Assembly: GCF_964355755.1 (NCBI RefSeq)
Contig: NC_092672.1
Span: 24,610,501-24,674,500, forward strand
Length of the DNA stretch: 64,000 nucleotides
Source of the DNA: Antedon mediterranea
Taxonomy: Eukaryota > Echinodermata > Crinoidea > Comatulida > Antedonidae
Direction of reading: 5' to 3'
Under the pieces are notes generated by a model, which saw only the letters and a program-made list of their open reading frames with translations, did not search any database and was not told where the DNA came from. Position 1 is the first letter of the stretch, and every line of letters begins with the position of its first letter. Both the position numbers and the translations under genes were made by a program. Shown here piece by piece: positions 27,701 to 39,700 of the stretch.

Positions 27701-30700
27701 ACAAAAGGTATGTACACACTATAACAAAAGGTGTGTACACACTATAACAAAAGGTGTGTACACACTATAACAAAAGGTGTGTACACACTATAACAAAAGG
27801 TATGTACACACTGTAACAAAAGGTGTGTACACACTATAACAAAAGGTATGTACACACTATAACAAAAGGTGTGTACACACTATAACAAAAGGTGTGTACA
27901 CACTATAACAAAAGGTGTGTACACACTATAACAAAAGGTGTGTACACACTATAACAAAAGGTATGTACACACTATAACAAAAGGTGTGTACACACTATAA
28001 CAAAAGGTGTGTACACACTATAACAAAAGGTATGTACACACTATAAGAAAAGGTGTGTACACACTATAACAAAAGGTGTGTACACACTATAACAAAAGGT
28101 GTGTACACACTATAACAAAAGGTGTGTACACACTATAACAAAAGGTGTGTACACACTATAACAAAAGGTGTGTACACACTATAACAAAAGGTGTGTACAC
28201 ACTATAACAAAAGTTGTGTACACACTATAACAAAAGGTGTGTACACACTATAAGAAAAGGTGTGTACACACTATAACAAAAGGTGTGTACACACTATAAG
28301 AAAAGGTGTGTACACACTATACCAAAAGGTGTGTACACACTATAACAAAAGGTGTGTACACACTATAACAAAAGGTGTGTACACACTATAACAAAAGGTG
28401 TGTACACACTATAACAAAAGGTATGTACACACTGTAAGAAAAGGTATGTACACACTATAACAAAAGGTGTGTACACACTATAACAAAAGGTGTGTACACA
28501 CTATAACAAAAGGTATGTACACACTATAACAAAAGGTATGTACACACTGTAAGAAAAGGTATGTACACACTATAACAAAAGGTGTGTACACACTATAACA
28601 AAAGGTATGTACACACTGTAACAAAAGGTGTGTACACACTATAACAAAAGGTATGTACACACTATAACAAAAGGTGTGTACACACTATAACAAAAGGTGT
28701 GTACACACTATAACAAAAGGTGTGTACACACTATAACAAAAGGTATGTACACACTATAAGAAAAGGTGTGTACACACTATAACAAAAGGTGTGTACACAC
28801 TATAACAAAAGGTGTGTACACACTATAACAAAAGGTGTGTACACACTATAACAAAAGGTGTGTACACACTATAACAAAAGTTGTGTACACACTATAACAA
28901 AAGGTGTGTACACACTATAACAAAAGGTATGTACACAATATAACAAAAGGTGTGTACACACTATAACAAAAGGTGTGTACACACTATAAGAAAAGGTGTG
29001 TACACACTATAACAAAAGGTGTGTACACACTATAAGAAAAGGTGTGTACACACTATACCAAAAGGTGTGTACACACTATAACAAAAGGTGTGTACAGACT
29101 ATAACAAAAGGTGTGTACACACTATAACAAAAGGTGTGTACACACTATAACAAAAGGTATGTACACACTGTAAGAAAAGGTATGTACACACTATAACAAA
29201 AGGTGTGTACACACTATAACAAAAGGTATGTACACACTATGACAAAAGGTGTGTACACACTATAACAAAAGGTATGTACACACTATAACAAAAGGTATGT
29301 ACACACTATAACAAAAGGTATGTACACACTATAACAAAAGGTGTGTACACACTATAACAAAAGGTGTGTACACACTATAACAAAAGGTGTGTACACACTA
29401 TAACAAAAGGTATGTACACACTATAACAAAAGGTATGTACACACTATAACAAAAGGTATGTACACACTATAACAAAAGGTGTGTACACACTATAACAAAA
29501 GGTATGTACACACTATAAGAAAAGGTGTGTACACACTATGACAAAAGGTGTGTACACAATATAACGAAAGGTATGTACACACTATAACAAAAGGTATGTA
29601 CACACTATAACAAAAGGTGTGTACACACTATAACAAAAGGTGTGTACACACTATAACAAAAGGTGTGTACACACTATAACAAAAGGTGTGTACACACTAT
29701 AACAAAAGGTGTGTACACACTATAACAAAAGGTATGTACACACTATAAGAAAAGGTGTGTACACACTATAAGAAAAGGTGTGTACACACTATAACAAAAG
29801 GTGTGTACACACTATAACAAAAGGTGTGTACACACTATAACAAAAGGTGTGTACACACTATAACAAAAGGTGTGTACACACTATAACAAAAGGTGTGTAC
29901 ACACTATAACAAAAGGTGTGTACACACTATAACAAAAGGTGTGTACACACTATAACAAAAGGTGTGTACACACTATAAGAAAAGGTGTGTACACACTATA
30001 ACAAAAGGTGTGTACACACTATAACAAAAGGTGTGTACACACTATAACAAAAGGTGTGTACACACTATAACAAAAGGTGTGTACACACTATAACAAAAGG
30101 TATGTACACACTGTAAGAAAAGGTATGTACACACTGTAAGAAAAGGTATGTACACACTGTAACAAAAGGTATGTACACACTGTAACAAAAGGTATGTACA
30201 CACTATAAGAACATTCCCATACGACGGGGCTATGCGAGCGAAGCGAGCTTCACTAGGCTGGGGGTCAGGAGGCGAAGCCTCCGGAATCAACATGTTTTAG
30301 CGTCATTTGAGGCCACTTTAATCAGATTTTGGGTATTCGTATCACTTTTTTCCATTTTTTATAATGCATAAATAAGATACTGCTTGCAAAAAAACGATAC
30401 GCGATGACTGTTTAAATCCATATTTTTCAATTTAAAAAATAAAAGTTCAAAATATGCCTATATTTATCGGGTAAATTGTAGCATAGAAAATATACGCAAA
30501 CGTAAAACGTACCCACAGACCAAGAGGTAGGCCTATATTGTTTATTGCAGAGGCGTAGGCTGGTTGCTGTCTGGGGGTGCAAACATAGTAAATGGGTGCC
30601 TTGGGCTGATCTGTAAGAAAATTTTGAAAAATAGAGCTGCTAGGTCCTTGGAAGTTGCAATTATACATAATATTGATGGGCCTACTATGAAACGAAATTA

Positions 30701-33700
30701 CAAGTCTACAGAACGAGACAACCGTGGTTGGGATGGAGCTAAGAAAATTCTGAAAAATAGAGTTGGAGATCCCGGAAATTGGACTTTTTATACTTCAAAA
30801 CAAACTGTATAAGTCAATATCATGGTTGTGACTGAGCTATGAAATGTTTGAAAAATAGAGCTGTTTGGTCCCGAAAAATGCATGTATTGTACTTCGAAAT
30901 ATGACCAGCTTTATGGTTGGGGCTGAGCTAAGAAAACTTTTAAAACTAGAGCTGCAGGTCTTTAAAAATTGCATCTTATACTTTGAAAACATCAGGCCTA
31001 GAGGCTTAAAAAAAGTGGTCGCAAGCGACGGGAAAATCAGTTTATACCTCCCAAGTGTATGCGTGCGTACCATCTGGACTTCCGAGTGGTGAGAAGTTCA
31101 TGATATACTGGACATTGAAAATTTAATACCTTAATATAGTACAAAAGTTAGCTATAATAAGATGTTGGCTAAGCGAAAATTGCATGTTTTTTTGTTTAGT
31201 AATGTATGAAATATTTATTTTAGGTGCCCCACGGTACAGAGGGTTACTTGTAAATTAAAAAATTGGTGAACATATGAAAAATTGACATAATTCATTTTTG
31301 CTTTAGCGTACATTCTAGGCTCCCCGACGAAAGGGTTAGATTGTAGTAATTTAAAGCAAAAAATTGTAAAATTGGCTGCTAGTCAGTGGGTTTTGGCTTG
31401 AATGTATCCATTTATTTTATCATTTTATAAGTGACCAATTTATTAATTTTTTCATTTTTTTTTCATCTTTCATGTTTTTTTGTGGGACAATACATCTTTA
31501 ATGAAATTGTTGTTAATATAAAAGTTGCTTTCAAAAGACATCAGACCTCCCAACTCTCTCCCTAAAATACAATTTATTTTGGATTAACCAACAAAATATC
31601 CAAAGTTGTTAAATAAAATGTTACTACTCTAGAAATAAACTGAACGTAAGATATTCATGGATTGTTTAATAAGTGAAGTAATAAGTTTGCCATGTTTACT
31701 ATTATAAAAAATAAGTGTTCTTGGATTTGATTTTTTTTTTTGTAAGTAAATATTATAGCACCCTCTATAGTGTGGACATGCTTTTATAAAGTCTTCCAAT
31801 ATTTCTAAGTTGGGAAGTCCAAAACTTCCTTCTAAATTATATTAATAATTAGAGCATAGCATTTCATATTTGTATAGAAACCTTTACCAATGACATTGCT
31901 TTAAATCTTAATTACTTAATACAGATTCACTTTTTTATTTCTTGCCAGGAAAAGTCACGCCCAAGTAAGAGAGACAGAAAGTACAAAGGAATACAATTTC
32001 CTGGTATAAATTGGGGGAAAACATTTTTTCGTCAAAAGGTAAGGTTTTCTGTAATCAGTTTATTGAGTTTGGTGATTTACGAATTGATTTAGAAATAAAT
32101 ATTCATGTACATTTTGATAAACTAAATGTATGTTTTTTAGTTCAAAACTACCACAAACAGCAAAACCACCACAAACAGTGGTAAGTTCATTTTATTTTTC
32201 TAACAGCTATACAATTTAACTCAGTTCATCTAATAGATAAATTATGATTTTCTTCTACTTTATTTTTTATTTACTCATATTTTAGAGGTGAATACTGGAA
32301 CACCTGCAAAAGCTAAAGATGTGAGTACTACAATATAGCATTTGTTGACTGTTCTATTTAACTCAACTCTGTCTCCTTGAAAAGAACAATCCATCTTTCT
32401 TTCAACTTTCAAATTCATTACCGTACTTGTATAACTTGTATACTGAAAATAAGGAATTAAATCTGTTATACTTTTAACATTAGCCCTAGAGTAGTTTTGG
32501 CAGTTTATCCGACTATTTTACTTAATCATTTTGATTTAGCTTTTCTTTATTCTATTAAGATCCAGCCACTGATAGCCACAGTATTGTCAGTAATTTGCCT
32601 TTGAATTTATATACTTACTTTTGACATGATATACAACATTATACTGATATGAATGGTTCAGAAAGTAAAACATTTACTTCTATGTTATTTATATAATATT
32701 TGTTATTTTTATATTTGTGCATCAGGTTAGCAAGAAGTCAACTGCAGAAGGTAAGTGTGTAATTAACTTAAATTCTTAATACTTTAATTGTGCAAGTATA
32801 AAATAATGGAACATGCTGAGTGAATAATAATAGAATTAGTGAATGATAAAAATGATGATTCACAAATAATAATAATAAAGTTGATAAAATTAACAGTGAA
32901 ATTGTTTACTACAATGATCAAGATAGCCTTTCTACCCAAAGAAGAACCATTTAATCACTTTTTACATCTTTTCTTGTTATGTTATGTTTAATAAGTTTTA
33001 TCTTTTAAACATTTTAATTGTAAGAAAAGTGATTTACTGAAATATTGTTGCTACAGTATATAAGTGCATTATAAATTTATTTTTTATCTTTTATAAATAT
33101 CATGTGTAATATTTTACTAAAATGAGAAAGAGGTAGATCACTATTATTCAAATTGTCATTTAAGTGCAATAATGTTAAAAACAAAAACCAAAAATTAGGT
33201 TGAGACCACGAAACACAACCAAAAAAATGAACGTAAAGATATAATGATAAAGATAATGACAACAGAGAATTGCCACAGAGAAGATGTCATTGATAATAGT
33301 AACATTTAGACAAATGATAATAGTTGTAGAGCTGATAATGATGATATATTCAATGTCTATTATCTTTTTACATATATTTAGTCTATTTGATTTGTAAACA
33401 ATATTTTTTAAACATTTTTCCCGTTGATTAATAAAGGAACTGAAGATGCATCATTGAATGTCCAACAATCGTTGGATAAAGATATTATTCAGGAAATTTT
33501 TTCAAAACAAGAAGTAAAACAGTCTCCTTTGGAAACTTTTAACATTTGGGATCACTGGGGACAGTTAATCTATCAAGGAATACATCAGGTAAGTTTAGGA
33601 CATTTTGTATGTTTGTATGGTCTATTGTTTGTGTATTAACAGTTTTAATGCCTAATTATGGCAGTATCTTATCTGTATCACATGGATAGGATTCTGCTGT

Positions 33701-36700
33701 GTGTAGGTAGGTGGGAACATGACCACTGTACAGATTGTTGTTTAGGCCTTCCACCTATCCTAATGTTAACAGATTACCCAACAAACCTCTGTGTATCTCT
33801 TCACACACCCAATCTATAAAGTTTTGCAAGCTATCCATAGACTTCTCTCACTACATGTGAAGTGAATTAGCAGAGCTTTTTCTCTATTTAGCACTCTGAA
33901 CTATTTCTAAAGTTTACTTTTCTTTATTCTAATATATTTGTATTCTATTCACATTATTTCTATATTGCTGTTTTAAGAGATAAGTATTTCTTTGATGATA
34001 TGCGGTCTATATTAGTAGAGCAGTTAGTGCCATGAAAATAGCCAAGTTGTGCACTTTATTACCAAAGCATGAAACTTGCCACAAAGTTTCTTTGATGTAT
34101 ATAGATTCAAAATATCGGGGGGTGCCAAGTGTCCAACGTCCGGTATGGCGGCCATCTTGATTTCAAAATGGCCACCATAAAAACAAAAAGTCTTCATATC
34201 TTGGCAACTATAAACAGTAGAGACTTGATTCTGGTGTTAAATTGTTCACAAACCACATATTTCTATTTGCTCTAATGAAAAGTTTCGTCAAAAAATGACC
34301 GGAAATGACGTTTCTCCCAGTTTGACTTTTGACCTCTTATCTGTATATCTCAGTAACTACTGATCATTTTCAATCGATTTTGGTGTCATTTTGTTCAGAA
34401 TAGAGACATTTATATTTGTAGTAATGAAACATTTTCACATAAAATGACTGGAAATACAATTTATAACCTTTGGCATATATAATATGTGAACATACTGTAT
34501 GTGGTTTACATTGGTATAAATGCACCTAATTTTTTTTTTAACGAAATAAATGACACTGCAAAAATGAGCAGGAATTATTATTCTGAATTTTTGACTTTTG
34601 ATGTGATAGGATAGGCGTAAAGTATGACAGATCACTGAGAAACAGCAATCACTGAGCTCATCTATGCCGACTTGTTTGCTAAACTGTGATGTGTCAATCG
34701 TTAGATAAAAGTTTTGGTCCTCTCTCCATCATCTTTTTTTTTTGCAATGTATTATACCATATGGACAATTGTCTGAAATAAAAGTTGAATTGAATTGTTA
34801 GATGCCATTTGGAAATATTTTTGATGTAAAGTAGCATTCTTTCGTTGGCCTCTTTGATGTTGCATATGAGACAAGTTCGGAAAGTTTTCATTTTCATGAG
34901 TTAAGAGAATACCGTCTTTCAAACTTACTACAAACTTATCCTGCATTTGTGCAGTAGACCTACTTTCATTAGTCAAAAACTCAGATAATTCTTGTTCATT
35001 TTCGTTGCATCTAAAAAAATGTACTCCATTTTTATGGTAATGGGCCTTTGCTGTAAACCATCTGTATCCTTTTCCTCGATTTTCTCTACTCATTGATTTT
35101 TTAGCAAAATCCGAACCAAATCAATTCGTAAAAGACATCTCAATATAATTATTCAAGTAATTCTCAAATTAGTGACATGGACCTACAATATACTGTTCTG
35201 TACAAGACCTTTTTAGGCATCCACTTGTGGACTTTCACTTTGAAGGTCTTGGTCTCCTAATCATACAAGAAACAATGTCTGATTTAATCAATCAAAGTAG
35301 TGGGTCCAGACAAAGAAGGGGATGTAAGACCATCCACAGACAAAGAAGGGGGTATAAGACCATCACAGACAAAGAAGGGGGTATAAGACCATCCACAGAC
35401 AAAGAAGGGGGTATAAGACTATCCACAGACAAAGAAGGGGTGTAAGACCATCCACAGACAAAGAAGGGGGTATAAGACCATCCACAGACAAAGAAGGGGG
35501 TATAAGACTATCCACAGACAAAGAAGGGGTGTAAGACCATCCACAGACAAAGAAGGGGGTGTAAGACCATCCACAGACAAAGAAGGGGGTATAAGACCAT
35601 CCATACACAAAGAAAGGGGTGTAAGGCCATCTACAGACAAAGAAGGGGGTGTAGGACCATCCACAGACAAAGAAGGGGTGTAAGACCATCCACAGACACA
35701 GAAGAAAGGGGTGTAGGACCGTCCACAGACAAAGAAAGGGGTGTAAGGCCATCCACAGAGAAAGAAGGGGTGTAAGACCATCCACAGACAAAGAAGGGGT
35801 GTAAGACCATCCACAGACAAAGAAGGTGTGTAAGACCATCCACACAGAAAGAAAGGGGTGTAAGACCATCCACACACAAAAAAAGGGGTGTAATACCATC
35901 AACAGACCAAGAAAGGGGTGTAATACCATCAACAGACAAAGAAGGGGATATAAGACCGTCCACAGGCACAGAAGGGGTGTAAGACCGTCCACAGACAAAG
36001 AAAGCGGTGTAAGACCGTCCACAGACAAAGAAGGGGGTGTAGGACCGTCCACAGACAAAGAAGGGGGTGTAAGACCACCCACTGACAAAGAAAGGGTATA
36101 GGACCACTTACAGACAAAGAAGGGGGTATAAGACCATCCACAGACAAAGAAGGTGATGTAGGACCATCCACAGACAAAGAAGGGGGTGTCGGACAATCCA
36201 CAGACAAAGAAGGGGATGTAAGACCACCCACAGACAAAGAAGGGGGTGTAAGACCATCCACACACAAAAAAGGGATTATAAGACCATCTACATACAAAGA
36301 AGGGGGTATAAGACCATCCACAGACAAAGAAGGGGGTATAAGACCATCCACAGAGAAAGAAGGAGGTGTAAGACCATCCACAGACAAAGAAGGGGTGTAA
36401 GACCATCCACAAACAAAGAAAGGGGTGTAATACCATCAACAGACAAAGAAAGGGGTTTAATACCATCAACAGACAAAAAAGGGGGTATAAGACCGTCCAC
36501 AGACAAAGAAAGGGGTTCACGACCATCCACAGACAAAGAAGGGGGTATAAGACCATCCATAGACAACGAAGGGGGTGTAGGACTATCCACAGACAAAGAA
36601 GGGGGTGTAGAACCATCCACATACAAAGAAGGGAGTGTAGGACCATCCACAGACAAAGAAGGGGTGTAAGACCATCTACATACAAAGAAAGGGGTGTAAG

Positions 36701-39700
36701 ATCATCCACAGACAAAGAAGCGGGTATAAGACCATCCACAGACAAAGAAGGGGGGTATAAGACCATCCACAGACAAAGAAGCGGGTATAAGACCATCCAC
36801 AGACAAAGAAGCGGGTATAAGACTATCCACAGACAAGGAAGGGGGGTATAAGACCATCCACAGACAAAGAATGGGGTATAAGACCATCTACAGACAAAGA
36901 AGGAGGGGTAGGACCATATTACCGAGGAAGCATAGGCCTACAAAAAGAAGATGCAATCAAAATAGGCCTACCAGCCACTTGGAAAACAATAAATTCTAGA
37001 TTAACTGAGGCTTGATAATTGAAATATAAAGGGTTCTTTGTAAGGTCATTAATAATATATTGATATAAACACGATCATCATACTATTCATTTGACATTCA
37101 AATACAGTCTATCTCGAAAAGAAGCTCATACTATCACCTTTTCGAGGTTTGACGGTATTCCATAACATGTATGTTATTTCCTCTGTCAAACTATTAAAAC
37201 TTTTAGCGAATCAGAAGGTGCCAACATCGTTGAACTATTAATGGTACCACCAAGCACAATATTTACCAATTTTATGTACAATATACAATTTAAGTACATT
37301 AATCATTTAATATAATTACGCCTATCAGGTCAAAGTTCAAAATTAGGTGCATTTAAGACCACCAAAAACCACATACAGTATATTCACATAATTAAAAATC
37401 AATAATTAAATGTCAAGGGTCATAAATTGTATTTCCGGTCATTTTATGTGAAAATGTTTCATTACTACAAATATAAATGTATTTATTCTGAACAAAATGA
37501 CACCAAAATCGATTGAAAATGACCAGTAGTTACAGAGATATACAAATACGAGGTCAAAGGTCAAACTGAAAGAAACGTCATTTCCGGTCATTTTTGGACG
37601 AAAATTTTCATTAGAGTAAATAGAAATATATAGTTTGTGAACAATTTGAGACCAGAATTAAGTCTCTAATGTGTATAGTTGCCAAGATATTAACATTTTT
37701 TGTTTTTATGGTGGCCATTTTGAAATCAAGATGGCCGCCATACCGGACGTTGGACACTTGGCACCCCCCGATATTTTGAATCTATATACATTATAGAAAC
37801 TTTGTGCCAAGTTTCATGCTTTGGTAATAAAATGCACAGCTCATGTCATTAACTGCTCTACTATATGTTCTGGATATATTTATTGATTTTAGAAGACACT
37901 GCATTAGTAGGCTTTACTATCCTTGTCAAATAGTTTATAAATTATTGTTTTTATTTTGTATGCAGATCTTTGTGACATCAGAGGCAGTTTATGTTGCTGT
38001 CTTTGATTTGAGTAAAGACCTCGATGATCCTGCATTAGTAATAGATCCCAATGGGGTAAGTATTTCAGGGGTATTAGATTAGATGTTGTTAACAATCTCA
38101 TTCATTGGTTAAAAGTAAAATGCTTTCATTGCATTGCAATGTAGCTGTGTCAAAGAATGTCATACTTACTTTTATATATATAGACTAGTGCTGTTGCACC
38201 GTACCACGCCGAGAATGTTAAAGAGTCGCTATCCAATCAAGTTTGAACAATACCATGAAAGCCCCAGTGGTCTAATGGTTAGGACATCTGCATATCAAGC
38301 AGAAGGTTCCGGGTTCGAGTCTTGGTTGGGGCGATTTCTTCAGAGATCCCGTTTCATGAATAAAATACTGAAAGATGAGGGCGTATCAATTTGATCTCTG
38401 GTGCGTGTGCGTACAACTGAGGGTCTAGTGCTGTTCCGCCGTACCACGCCGAGAATGTTAAAGAGTCACTATCCAATCGAGTTTGAACAATACCATGAAT
38501 GGTTAGGACATCTGCATATCAGGCAGAAGGTTCCGGGTCGACTTTTTTTCATTCCCACAGATTTCCTCATCTTATCGTTTCAAATTAATTAATTCAATTT
38601 CAGTATATCACTGGGCGGTTTAGAATTTATTCTGTGCCTGTGATGTTTATATGTATATAATAACCTAAAGTTGAAATTATACTATTTTTGTTTGCTGCTA
38701 AAATAATATACAATTTCTCATAGATTTTTATAGAAAATTATTATTTAAATTTAACAAATTATTTTTTACAGCAAGAACGTGAACATCATTGGACAAATCG
38801 TCAGTTTTTACTGTCTTCGATCCTGTCAGTTTATTCCCATAGTCGTATATTGGGAGAGAATTGAGAAGGAAGTAAATTTACCTGCTATCCTTGTTGTTGG
38901 CACACACAAGGCAAGTCTGGGAGAAACAGAAGAAGAACAAAATAAAGAGGTTAGTAATAATCTATAATAGGTTTGTGTTTACAGTTAATACAAAGCTTAA
39001 AATATTTGTCTTGGGCACATGTACCACAATGGGTATAGTACATTGAAACTGTAGGACTAATAATAAATCAATTTACACAGTTTTAAATCCACCAAATGTA
39101 ATTTAGCTTTTTGTGCAAATTAAGTTGACATGAAATAAAACAAGTGATTGTCAAATTTGAAATATATAAAGAATATACTTGATGAAAATGAAACATAGAA
39201 GAGGACATTTGGACTTTATTAATATTACTACATGTTAGCATTTTAAGGTCTTAAAATAAACTTTTGGAAAGAAAAATTAACAATTCTTTTTGTATGTTTA
39301 AATACGGTGCTGTTTTTATTGTCTTTTGTTTGTATATTATGTAGTAGTGTTTAATTTTTTTTAAATCCAGGCCGAGGTGGTTTTACAGAAAGTTCAAGAT
39401 TCCCTGAAAGGAAAACCATATGAAAAACATGTACTTGGATACTATGCTGTTGAAAACAGTAGAGAGACTACAGACAAGGGCTTTAGTGATCTGAAAGAAG
39501 TAATTCAAGATCTTATGAACCATTTAAAACGGTCTATTCCATTAAAGTGGATGCGTTTTAGATGTGAAATGTATAATCTGAGGAAGGACAAATTGATATG
39601 TTCTGCAGAAGAGGTATTTTATTATAAATTTTGTTTTTAGGGAAAGCAAAACTTGTTCAATAATAAATATTGTGAAGGCAAATCACTTTTCTTTAACAAC

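Larger units (their letters stand above)
34013..37863. mobile_element. 3.85-kb foldback-like element with long inverted arms
   Basis: Arms at about 34013-34622 and 37315-37863 are inverted copies of each other over their whole length (outer ends TAGTAGAGCAGTTA; inner ends near TAGGCGTAA). The pair TAT at 34010-34012 and 37864-37866 is a possible 3-bp target duplication. Between the arms are a 30-bp tandem array and unassigned DNA. No transposase is recognisable, so it is probably non-autonomous. Confidence 0.82.

Noticed and set aside
26807-30210. CRISPR array
   Set aside because: Units are contiguous without spacers and the setting is a eukaryotic intron.
27078-30293. Several 60-83 codon minus-strand frames with a YIPFVIVCT-like repeat
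   Set aside because: They are translations of the 23-bp satellite; three units equal 23 codons, which keeps frames open by chance.
34435-34635. Short minus-strand frame within the left inverted arm
   Set aside because: Not conserved as a frame in the right arm.
35363-36796. 477-codon minus-strand frame
   Set aside because: It lies entirely inside the 30-bp tandem array and encodes a periodic peptide that changes frame whenever unit length varies; no start context, splice sites or domain.
38779-38967. Alternative reading of the ROC exon in the +1 frame throughout
   Set aside because: That frame is open, but its first half lacks ROC features and does not join the previous exon in phase; the phase-0 frame shows the W-TN-FL helix.
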